The notes beneath the pieces were generated by a model. That model was given only the letters and a program-made list of their open reading frames with translations. It did not search any database and had not been told where the DNA came from. Both the position numbers and the translations under genes were made by a program. From positions 30,646 through 94,645 of the forward strand of contig JAMOQI010000057.1 of assembly GCA_027064095.1 (NCBI GenBank): a DNA stretch of 64,000 nt, written 5' to 3'. Below are positions 27,065 to 37,400 of this stretch, one piece after another. This DNA is from Bacteroidales bacterium. GTDB lineage: Bacteria; Bacteroidota; Bacteroidia; Bacteroidales; UBA1556. The number at the start of each line of letters is the position of its first letter. The stretch's first letter is position 1.

Positions 27065-27820
27065 TTAGTAATAATAATACTTTTTAGGTGCTTTGCTATA
27101 AATTGGTATTATCCATCCTATTTTAAAACTATACATAATAGCTGTATAACTCAGTTTCGTATTTTCGTTGTAATCAGCATTATATGTTCTTCTGTTCTGA
27201 ACAAAGGCTTGAGTAAATTCAAAACCTGCATATAAATTTGTTAGGTTGCGAGCACCAAGATATCGATATCCGATAAATTGTGTTAGACTAAGTCCGTTTG
27301 TTAATCTGTCATACATTTTTTTATTCTCACCATTTATTTGTGGGGCAGTCATTTCAGGATTCTCAATTCTAGTTTTGTACTGCATTAGTCCGGTTCCAAT
27401 TTGTATAAATGGGCCACTATTAGGATTGGGTGATAAAAAATTAAATTGATAACCTGTAAATATTTGTACATTAAAACCCCTGTGATATAAAAACACTTCG
27501 GCATATTGACCATTACCATCGATTATATAACCATGATCATTTACAATATCTTTAAAATAGGGTATTTCATTTTTTACATTATCACTAAAAAAATATTCAA
27601 AGCCAAGTCCTAAAATAAATTGATTTTTAAATTTTAGATTAAAGTCTGTTCCTATTGCATTGCAATTACCATATTGGTTTGCTAATTCACCAGTTGTAAA
27701 ATGATAGCCATAATGTATTCCTATTGATGGAATAAAAATAGAAGAATCACTTATTTCTTTTTGTGCAAATGAAAAACTTGATAGTATGGATAATGCAAGT
27801 ATAAGGTAAAATGATCTCAT
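27065..27820 (-). CDS. Outer membrane beta-barrel protein of unknown function
   Basis: A 251-residue protein with a signal peptide ending SFSFAQ. The mature part alternates short aromatic beta strands and turns: IGIHYGYHFTTGELANQYGN, FILGLGFEYFFSDNV, FNVQIFTGYQFNFLSP and FIQIGTGLMQYKTR, ending YSFKIGWIIPIYSKAPKKYY. This is the pattern of small Bacteroidota barrels (OmpW/PorT-like size), predicted for the outer membrane. No specific family is recognised. It stands alone, with the long repeat copy A between it and rlmH. Confidence 0.75.
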   Translation of the reverse strand: MRSFYLILALSILSSFSFAQKEISDSSIFIPSIGIHYGYHFTTGELANQYGNCNAIGTDFNLKFKNQFILGLGFEYFFSDNVKNEIPYFKDIVNDHGYIIDGNGQYAEVFLYHRGFNVQIFTGYQFNFLSPNPNSGPFIQIGTGLMQYKTRIENPEMTAPQINGENKKMYDRLTNGLSLTQFIGYRYLGARNLTNLYAGFEFTQAFVQNRRTYNADYNENTKLSYTAIMYSFKIGWIIPIYSKAPKKYYYY

Positions 27821-27927
27821 AAAAATTATCTTAATCTTAATTAAATTTATAATTTATACAAACTAATATTGGCAAAGTAACGAAAAGTATTTGATATTGT
27901 TATTTGCTTTTATCACATATTTTTAAT

Positions 27928-28177
27928 CAGCATTATTTATACAAATGCAAAGCGAATTGTATCAATAAGCTTTGAGTAGTGGGGGTAATGCAGGAAAATC
28001 CTCTAGAAATAAGTTCGGGACAGGTTGATTTAGAAAAACTTAAATTTGGGTATCTGGACAATATCCAAACTTATAAACTTCGATTAGGTATAAGTTTTTT
28101 GTGAGTGAAATCTTATGTCGAACTGAGATTATTAGTTTTACTTAATCGTTAGGATTATTAGTGAATAATCCGGGTTT
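27928..28177. repeat. Long intergenic repeat, copy A (about 250 bp)
   Basis: Aligns by eye with copy B at 31030-31238. Shared blocks in the same order: ATGCAAAGCGAATTGT, GGTAATGCAGGAAAA, GAAAAACTTAAATTTGG, TAGGTATAAG, ATTAGTTTTACTTAATCG and the terminal palindrome GGATTATTAGTGAATAATCC at 28152-28171. Copy A is longer through insertions. No open frame of note. It fills most of the gap between rlmH and the outer-membrane protein gene. Confidence 0.75.
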
Positions 28178-28184
28178 ACCTGCT

Positions 28185-28658
28185 TTATTCATGATGATAA
28201 GGTTCATTTCTAAGAATGCTCATAGCTCTATAGCATTGTTCAAGAAGTAATAATCTAATCATCTGGTGAGAAAAAGTCATTTTAGAAAGAGCAATTTTTT
28301 GTTGGCTTTTAGAATACACATCTTTGCTGAAACCATAAGGACCACCAACGATTAAACAAAGAGATTTTATACCACTATTCATTTTATCCTGAAGGTATTT
28401 TGCATATTCAATACTTCTAAACTCTTTACCTTTTTCGTCCAAAAGAACCACAAAATCTGAATTGTCAATTTTATTAAGAATAAGTTTTCCTTCCTTTTCT
28501 TTTTGCTGTTCGATTGTTAATGATTTAGCCTTTTTCAAGGCAGGAATAACTATTATCTCTAAAGGTAAATAATTCTTTAGCCTTTTTTCAAATACATTAC
28601 AAGCTTGATTTAAATAATTTGCCTCTGTTTTGCCAACAAAAATTATTTTTAATTTCAT
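28185..28658 (-). CDS. rlmH: 23S rRNA (pseudouridine1915-N3)-methyltransferase RlmH
   Basis: A 157-residue SPOUT methyltransferase acting on pseudouridine 1915 of 23S rRNA in the assembled ribosome. Signatures: MKLKIIFVGKTEANYLNQA at the N-terminus, LLDEKGKEFRSIEYAKYL, the knotted SAM site LIVGGPYGFSKDVY, and the C-terminal MTFSHQMIRLLLLEQCYRAM with the final PYHHE. Complete and typical. It lies 27 nt after the RelA/SpoT stop on the same strand and may be cotranscribed. Confidence 0.97.
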   Translation of the reverse strand: MKLKIIFVGKTEANYLNQACNVFEKRLKNYLPLEIIVIPALKKAKSLTIEQQKEKEGKLILNKIDNSDFVVLLDEKGKEFRSIEYAKYLQDKMNSGIKSLCLIVGGPYGFSKDVYSKSQQKIALSKMTFSHQMIRLLLLEQCYRAMSILRNEPYHHE

Positions 28659-28685
28659 GGTTCAATAGATTAATGAAAACATAGA

Positions 28686-30926
28686 TTACTCTATTCTGTA
28701 TATATTCTCTATGCCTTCAATTTTCTGGAGTTTTTTAATAATGGTGCTTAATTGCTCACTGTCTTTTACATAAATCATTACGCTGCCTTCAAAAAGGTCG
28801 TTGTTAGTTTCTACGGTAAAAGATCTAATATTTATTCCTAATTCAGAAGAAATAATATTTGAAACATCATTTATTAATCCTAGTCTGTCGCTACCATAAA
28901 ACTTTATTCCAGTAAGGAATTGAAGGTCTCCTTTTTCTCTCCATTTGGCTTTTATTATATTACTACCATACTTTGACATAAGTTCTGATGCCTCAGTACA
29001 AGTAGTTCTATGGATACTAATACTATTATTTTTTTCTATAAAACCAATAACATCATCCCCCGGTATTGGTTTGCAACATTTAGCTAATATGATTTCTGCA
29101 TGGTCATATTTCTTTGATAATAACAGTCCATTGGGTTTTTTCTTTAACTTTTTTTGGATAATACTTGAGAGCTCCTCCGTTTTACTTATAGTAGGTTTTT
29201 TGCTAAAAGGATTTAGATATTTAATCCAGTTATTCTTTTCCTTATTGTATTTAATAAATTTTTCAAGATCTTCTTCTGTAAGCTGTCCTTTCCCCAATCG
29301 AAGATAAAGGATTGAAATTTCGGATAAACCTAAATAATTTAACAAATCTTTTTCCAGTTTGTTATTACATTGTAAATCTTGACTTTCACAATAAATCGAT
29401 AATATTAATTCTCCTTTTTGAATGTATTTACGCTTATTAGCATTAATAGAATTCTTAATTGATGACTTTGCTCTGGCAGTATATGCCCAATCCAGCCATT
29501 CATCTTTTGGCATCTGTTTACGCGAAGTGATAATCTCAATCTGATCGCCGCTTTTCAACCTATGATTCAATGGTGTTAACTGGTTGTTGATTTTTGCTCC
29601 TATTGCTGTATCTCCGATTTTAGAATGTATTAAGTATGCAAAGTCTATAACAGTACTGCCTTTAGGCATGGTCATGATATCCCCTTTAGGGGTAAATACA
29701 TATATTTCATCTGAAAATAGATTGAGTTTGAATTCATCTAGAAATGCTAGTGCATCAGAATCTGGATTTTTAAGTGTGTCTTGTATCTTACTTAACCAAA
29801 CATCTAAACCTCCAATAGTATCTGTTTTGTCCTTATACTTCCAGTGAGCAGCATAGCCTTTTTCTGCTATCTCATCCATTCGTTTACTTCTAATCTGAAC
29901 TTCAATCCATCTTCCGCTTTTACTCATAACCGTAGTGTGAAGAGCCTCATAACCATTGGCTTTGGGTACTGAAATCCAATCTCTGAAACGGTCTTGTTTA
30001 GGAACGTAAATCTGTGTAATACCTGCATATACTTTCCAGCAATCCAGTTTTTCATTTTCAATATCACTATTTAAAATTATTCTAACAGCAAAAATGTCAT
30101 AAACTTGCTCGAAATTAATCTTCTTAGTTTGCATTTTATTCCAAATAGAACTAATTGATTTATTACGGTGAATAATTTTGTATTCAAGTCCACTTTTGTC
30201 AAGTTGTTTTTTTATTGGTTGAATAAATTTATGAATAGATTTTTTTAGGTCAACTTCATTACTCTTTAATTTTTCTGAAATAATTCTATAGGCATCAGGA
30301 TTTTTATATTTCAACACTAAATCTTCCAACTCGCTTTTAATTTCAAATAAGCCGAGTCTATTAGCAATTGGTGCATACAATATACTGGTCTCCGAACTTA
30401 TTTTCATTTGCTTTTCTTTAGGCATAGACTCAAGCGTCCTCATATTGTGTAGCCTATCAGCAAGCTTAATTATAATTACTCTTACGTCATCAGCAAGTGT
30501 TAGTAGTATCTTTCTAAAATTTTCTGCTTGTAATGATTCACTTTGAGCAAATATGGAAGATATTTTTGTGAGACCGTCAACTATTTTAGCAACCTTTTTA
30601 CCAAACATCACTTCAATGTCTTTTAAGGTATAGTCAGTATCTTCAACTACATCATGTATGAGCGCACATATAATAGAAGTGGTTTTTAATCCAATATCAC
30701 GAGTGCAAATAAGTGCAACCTCCAGTGGATGAAAAATATATAATTCACCACTTTTTCTACGTACACCTTCATGTGCCTGCTGTGCAAAAATAAAGGCCTT
30801 TTTTATCTGCTTACGTTTTTCAGGGTCGTCTACTTTACTGTAATGCATTATTTGCCTAAACTTATTATTTATAAGTCGCTTTTCCTCGGCCTCAGTATTT
30901 TCTATTTTAGTAGTCTCTGTTGTCAA
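28686..30926 (-). CDS. Bifunctional (p)ppGpp synthetase/hydrolase, RelA/SpoT family
   Basis: A 746-residue Rel-type stringent response enzyme. The HD hydrolase domain (about 40-195) is intact: YIFHPLEVALICTRDIGL and ALIHDVVEDTDYTLKDIE. The synthetase domain (about 235-355) has VYDIFAVRIIL, PKQDRFRDWISVPKANGYEA and AEKGYAAHWKYK. The TGS domain follows (EIYVFTPKGDIMTMPKGSTV, near 405-425). A zinc-finger/helical part contains AKCCKPIPGDDVIGFI, and a C-terminal ACT domain contains GSDRLGLINDVSNIISSEL. Both catalytic halves look active, so it should make and destroy (p)ppGpp. Confidence 0.96.
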   Translation of the reverse strand: MTTETTKIENTEAEEKRLINNKFRQIMHYSKVDDPEKRKQIKKAFIFAQQAHEGVRRKSGELYIFHPLEVALICTRDIGLKTTSIICALIHDVVEDTDYTLKDIEVMFGKKVAKIVDGLTKISSIFAQSESLQAENFRKILLTLADDVRVIIIKLADRLHNMRTLESMPKEKQMKISSETSILYAPIANRLGLFEIKSELEDLVLKYKNPDAYRIISEKLKSNEVDLKKSIHKFIQPIKKQLDKSGLEYKIIHRNKSISSIWNKMQTKKINFEQVYDIFAVRIILNSDIENEKLDCWKVYAGITQIYVPKQDRFRDWISVPKANGYEALHTTVMSKSGRWIEVQIRSKRMDEIAEKGYAAHWKYKDKTDTIGGLDVWLSKIQDTLKNPDSDALAFLDEFKLNLFSDEIYVFTPKGDIMTMPKGSTVIDFAYLIHSKIGDTAIGAKINNQLTPLNHRLKSGDQIEIITSRKQMPKDEWLDWAYTARAKSSIKNSINANKRKYIQKGELILSIYCESQDLQCNNKLEKDLLNYLGLSEISILYLRLGKGQLTEEDLEKFIKYNKEKNNWIKYLNPFSKKPTISKTEELSSIIQKKLKKKPNGLLLSKKYDHAEIILAKCCKPIPGDDVIGFIEKNNSISIHRTTCTEASELMSKYGSNIIKAKWREKGDLQFLTGIKFYGSDRLGLINDVSNIISSELGINIRSFTVETNNDLFEGSVMIYVKDSEQLSTIIKKLQKIEGIENIYRIE

Positions 30927-31029
30927 TTATAATAATATTTATACGTGTTTTAGATTTTAAAAGCGTAAAGATATGGAAAATATCTTCAATTTTGATATCA
31001 TAGAAAATAATTAAATCATAAGAATATTA

Positions 31030-31238
31030 ACCGGTATTATTCATGCAAAAGCAAAGCGAATTGTTTGAATAAGCAATGAATAACGGAGGGCAATGCAGGA
31101 AAACTCTGATATAGGAAAACTTAAATTTGGATAATTGAAAAATATTTAATTTTATTAACTTCATTAGATATAAGCTTTCTGTGGAGGTTATTAGTTTTAC
31201 TTAATCGTCAGGATTATTTGTGAATAATCCGAGTTGAT
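31030..31238. repeat. Long intergenic repeat, copy B (about 209 bp)
   Basis: Aligns with copy A at 27928-28177. The left end (TATTATTCATGCAAAAGCAA) is close to the left end of A, the internal blocks keep order, and the right end is the core with a perfect 8-bp inverted repeat, GGATTATTTGTGAATAATCC at 31211-31230. Same orientation as A; about 3.1 kb separates the two, with rlmH and rel between. Confidence 0.75.
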
Positions 31239-31407
31239 ATTTTTGATGCAGAAGGATAGAGCTTAATTAAAGCCATTATTAAATTGTTATAAAAATATAT
31301 TTAATGTAAAAAAACGTATGAAATTAATAATAATTGATTATTTTGTTACAAATAAGCATTTAAGCGTCAATTAATAAATAACACTGTCAATATATTGAAT
31401 TTTTGTT

Positions 31408-31415
31408 TATCTTTG
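31408..31415 (+). promoter_or_regulatory. Candidate -7 promoter element for the giant T9SS protein
   Basis: TATCTTTG matches TAnnTTTG, 68 nt before the ATG at 31484, which implies a leader of about 60 nt. A TTG at 31395-31397 is too close to be the -33 element. Confidence 0.35.
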
Positions 31416-31483
31416 GTTTTTGTGTATTGCAAATATTTTATTCTAAACGGTAAACCCATATTTATTAATTAAATAATTACATC

Positions 31484-34400
31484 ATGAAGTACTTTTTACT
31501 ATCAACATTAATGTTTATAGCTTTTATTTCGAGTAGTTTACAAGCCCAAACTGTTGTTTACAACGAGGATTTTGATGGCTCTACTCAAGCTGTAACATCA
31601 ACATCTACCGGATCAAACGCGTGGGGGCTTTCCAGTTCCTTTTATGTTTCGGGTCTAAAATCAGACTCCTGTGTTGTTACAGCAGGGGATTCAACTTTTT
31701 TAACAACAGATTCATTTTCTACTACTGGAAATACATTTGTAATGTTAGAGTTTGATCAAATATGTAAAATAGAATATTTGGATGAGGGAATTGTTCAAGT
31801 TTCTGCTGATAACGGTGCCACTTGGATTCAGCTTACAAGTCCAATGTATTTAGGAGCCGGTCAATTTGGTAACCTTGGAAATAAATTTTCATCTGCTACT
31901 TATGTAACTGATTGGGTTCCTACTAACGATACACTTCAGCCGACTAATACATGGTGGAAGCATGAGACCTTTGATATTTCTTCCATTGCAGCTAATAGTT
32001 CTCAGGTAAAAGTCAGATTTTTACTAAAAGATGGTCCAATTGCTAATGGCTCTAATGGAAATAGAGGTTGGTTTATTGATAATATAAAGGTTACAACTGC
32101 TCTTTCAGAGCTTCAGCCTCCTACTATTACTTATTCTACTCCGTTGATTGAGGACTCTGTATTTAACTATGGTCCTTTTATAATTCAGACTACGATAACT
32201 GATGCTTCGGGAATAGATACAGCATTATTGGTTTATCAAAGAAATTCTGGTGTATGGGATACAATAGGAATGCAGGGTGGTGGTTCTATCTTTAATGGGA
32301 TAATTGATACTATTCCCGCATTTGCAACTTATGATACAGTAAGATATTTTGTGATTGCCAAAGATGCATCATTATCTCATAATGTTGCAAGAGAGCCTTC
32401 CAATGGAAGTATTCAATTTATAATATATAATTCACCACCTCCTCCGGGCTGTTCTTCACCAATAACTACATTCCCTTGGATTGATAATTTTGAGTCAAAT
32501 TCAAATGTTGCTTCTCCGTCATGCGGTGGAATATTTCCAGTTGCTGGTTGGACAAATGTTAGTGGCGCTACAAATGGTTGGGCTCCTCACAGTGGTGGAA
32601 CTACTAGTAGTAATACCGGACCAACAGGAGATCATACAACCGGTTCCGGTATCTATTTATATACTGAAACATCTTGTTCCTCTGGATCGTATGTCGCTAA
32701 GATTGAAAGTCCTTGTATGGATATCTCTGGTTTATCAGCTCCTCAATTAGAATTCTGGTATCACATGTTTGGTGCTGCAATGGGTACTATGGATATTGAA
32801 ATATGGTATGGTGGACAATGGGTAAATATTTGGAGTAAAACTGGTGACCAGGGTAATCTTTGGCAAAAAGCTACTGTTAATTTGATTCCTTATAAAGGAG
32901 TTACCAAACTTAGACTTATTGGTACAAGAGGTAGTTCATATACCTCAGATATGGCTATTGATGATATAAAAATATGGGTGCCACCAGCAAATGATGCTGG
33001 AGTTACTGCATTGAATTATCCTGTATCCCCATCAATATCAGGAACATTACCTGTTTATGCTAGTTTTATGAATTATGGTTCTGCCAATCTTTCTTCTGTT
33101 GAATTTAATTGGCAAATTAATGGTGTAAATCAAACTACGGTTAACTGGAGTGGATTAGCTCCTCCAATGACATCAGTGGATTCTATTTTGCTAGGAACTT
33201 ATACATTTACTGCTGGAGCTCCTACCATTAAAATGTGGACTAGTAACCCTAATGGTGTTGCTGATGGATTTAATTATAATGATACTTTGGAAACTACTGT
33301 TGTAGTTTGTGATGGTTATCTTCATGGAAATTACACTGTTGGAACGCCTACATCAGATTTTGCCGATATTGCTTCAGCCGTTAGTGCTTTAAATAATTGT
33401 GGTATCGATAGCACTGTAGTATTTAATATTGCTCCTGGTACTTACAATGGACAAGTTTCACTTGGTATGGTAAATGGAGCTTCTGATACTTCTACTATTA
33501 CTTTTCAATCTGCAACAGGAAATCCTGCTGATGTTATAATGCAATATACTTCTGGTGGTTCTTCCGACAATTATGTGTTTAAACTTGATGGAGCACAATA
33601 TGTTACTATTAAGAATATTACAGTTAGAAATAATGGTAGTACATATTCTTATGGAATACACTTAACTAATGGTGCTAATTATAATACTATTGATGGTAAT
33701 ATTGTAAGAACTGGTACGACAACATATTCTTATGCAAGGGGCATTGTGTTTTATACCGGTCTTAATCAATATAATACAATTATTAATAATGATATTGCTA
33801 ATGCATATTATGCAATATATATTTATGGCATAAATAGTTCAACAAGAGCTAAAGGAAACAGAATTGAAAATAATAATATCCATGATTTTTATTACTATGG
33901 ATTGATGTCTTACTACCAAGATTCTGTTACTATAAAAGGTAACTATATTCATGATGGAATAAATGCAAATTATTATGGTATTTATTCATATTACAATAGT
34001 AATGGTATAAGAATTATTAATAATAAATTAGATTTTTCACCTACAAATTATGTATATGGAATATATTGTTATGGGTTGAATTTGAATGTTGCCGGAGTTG
34101 ATACTTGTATTGTAGCAAATAATATGATAAGTGTAAACAATGGCTCTGGAAATATATATGGTATATATATTTCTAATGGAGTTAATTCAAAAATTGTTCA
34201 TAATAGCGTAAGTATTACAGCTGGCTCCGTTTCTTCTAAAGCATTTTATCAGACTTCCGGTACCGGAGGATTAATTATAGAGAACAATAACTTTGTTCAT
34301 ACAGGAATAGGCTATGGTTTATATGTAAATACTCCGACTGGTGTTTCTAGTTGCGATTATAATAATATTTATACTACTGGAAATAAATATGCTTTTTGGG

Positions 34401-37400
34401 GAGGTGATGTTCCTTCTCTTTCATCACTTCAATTAGCTTCAAGTGATAATGCAAATACTATATCTATTGATCCATCTTATGTATCATCTTCAGATTTGCA
34501 TGCTGGTAGTGTTAGTATTTTTAATGCAGGTACGCCTATTGCTGAGGTCCCATACGATTTTGATGGAGATATAAGAAGTACAACAGCTCCTTGTATTGGG
34601 GCTGACGAATTTATTCTTATAGGTGACGATGCAGGTATTAAATCTTTAATATCTCCATTTGCTGCTTGTCCGGGTGATACTGCAAATGTTATTGTTGAAC
34701 TTAAAAACTATGGAATTGATACCCTATTTACTTGCAATATTAATTGGGATATTAATTCAGTTGCACAAACTACCTACTCTTTTAATGATACATTACTTCC
34801 AAGTCAATCCAAAAATGTGACATTAGGAACTTATGTTTTTTCTAGTGGAGTTACTTATGATATCAATTTCTGGACATCTCTGCCAAATGGAGTATCTGAT
34901 TTGCAAACTTCTAACGATAGCCTGAGATTAAATGAATTTAGAACAGCAATTCCTGCAGGAACTTATTTAATTGGTCCTAGTTCAAGCGCTGATTATTCTA
35001 GTTTGGATAGTGTTATTTATTATATTAATACCTATGGTATTTGTGGCCCTGTTGTATTTAATATAGAATCAGGTACATATTCTTCAAGGATTGCTCTTAA
35101 TAATATTTCGGGAGTTAATGCTATAAATACTATTACTATTCAGTCATTGACTAATGATAGTTCTGATGTAATAATAAATTATACACCTGTAACTGGGCAG
35201 CCAGCAGTTATTTCTTTGAACAATATATCTTATGTTACAATAAATGCAATTACTTTTAACATAACAAGTTTAAATGCAAAAGGTGTTGCTTTATGGGGTA
35301 ATAGTACTCATAATACTATTAAAAGTTGTGTGTTTAATCTACAGGCTGCTACAAACTCTACAATATATGGATTTTATTTTAGTGATGCTAATGTGAAATA
35401 CAATAGTTTTATTAATAATAAAGTAGTGAATGGATATTATTCTGTATATGCAAGAGGTAGTGGTACTACAGATTTAGGAAAAGGCAACAGGTTTATTAAT
35501 AATATATTTGAGAATACAAGATATTATGGCGTTTATTCATATTATCAAGATTCGATAATAGTAAAAGGTAATACTATTACAACTATTGGTGTTGCTAATT
35601 ACCCTAGAGGACTTTACTTATACTATAGTGATAATTCTGTTATTTCCGGTAATAATATTTATTTAGAAGGTAATAGTTATGCTTATGGATTATATATATA
35701 CTATTGTGATGCTAGTGGTTTGCATCCTGGTTTGATTACTAATAATATGATTAGTATTCAAGGTGGTACTGGAACTAATTATGGTATTTACTTTGGAAAT
35801 AATACATATCAAAGATTAAGTAATAATAGTATTTTTATAAATAGCTTATCAACCAGTTCAAGATGTTTATATGTTTCTTCAGGTTCAAATAATCAAGCAT
35901 ATAATAATATCTTATATTCTGTAAATGCTTATGCTGCATATTATTCAAATACATCTTCATTTACTATGTTAGATTATAATAATTATTACACTACAGGAAA
36001 TAATTTTGTTTATTATTCAGGCAACAAGACTAGCTTATCTGATTTGCAGGCAGCAAGTGGTAAAGATGTTAATTCAAAGGATATTAATCCTCATTTCTTA
36101 TCTAATACAAACCTTCATATTTTAAGTGGTGCGATAAATGGATCGGGTACTCCACTTTCATATGTATTGAAGGATATTGACGGTGATATAAGGGATACAC
36201 TAAATCCGGATATGGGTGCTGATGAATTCTTACCAGCATCACAAGATATTGCTGTACTCAGTATTGATATGCAAAATTCATTCTGTTCTGCAGCAATGGA
36301 AGATGTTACTGCTAGATTTATTAATACTGGTAGTGATACTATAAACGGTAATTTAAATTTACAATATTCTTTAGATTCTGGAGCAACATGGGTTACAGAG
36401 AGTAATAATTCTATAATTGCACCTCTCGATACATTAAATTATACTTTCAGTACGCAAGTAGATTTATCTTCACTGCAAGATACAACATTCTATATTATTG
36501 TAAAAGGTGATTTACTAAATGATCCAATTACTATTAATGATACAATGTCTGTAAATATATTTAATGGTATGCTTCCTACAATACCTATTGCTAGTAGTGG
36601 AACAGCTACTTATGCCGGTACTGCTGTGCTTACAGCCACATCACCAAATTTAATTCTTTGGTTTGTGAGTGACACATCTAGTATGCCTATTTCCTCTGGT
36701 TCTTCGTATGCTACCGGTAATTTGTTTGATACAACGGTTTATTATTGTAGTACATTAGGTACTAATGGATGTTATAGTATTAAAGTTCCTGATACTGCAT
36801 ATGTAACTGGTATTCCTTCAGGCGATGTTGGAATAGCTTCTATAATTGTGAATGAAGGTTGTAATGTTGATTCTTCAGAAACTGTTTCTATTCGTATTTA
36901 TAATCAAGGTTATGGTACAGTAAGCGGCAATTTAACAGCTATGTATAAGGTTGATAATGGAACATATTCTACACCTGAAAATGTAACAGCAAGTATTGGA
37001 AGTGGTGATACAATTACTTATACTTTCACAGCTACTGCTAATTTATATGCTTATTGGGGTGATACTACATTTGCTATTAAAGCTAGCGTGTCCCTTGTTG
37101 GTGACCCTTATGTTGTAAATGACACTCTTACTAGATCACCAATAGAAGTTAACTATACACCTGTTGATCCGGTAGTAACTTCACCAATGTCGATAGCATA
37201 TGGTGTTATGGCTAATCTTACAGCTGTTTCTTCGGATACAATAAATTGGTATAATACTTCCAGTTTGTTAGATACTATTCCATTTGGAACAGGTTCTCCT
37301 GTTACTGTTGGGCCTCTTTATGTAACAGATTCATTCTATGTGCAATCTGTTAGTGGAGTAGGAGGAATGTTTACAATTGGTACTGGAACAACAGTTGGTT

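Larger units (their letters stand above)
30927..31483. other. Divergent intergenic region between RelA/SpoT and the giant gene
   Basis: About 560 AT-rich bases. It holds repeat copy B (31030-31238) and, near its right end, a candidate -7 element for the giant gene. The first 100 bases after the rel start show no clear promoter match. No open frame was seen. Confidence 0.5.
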
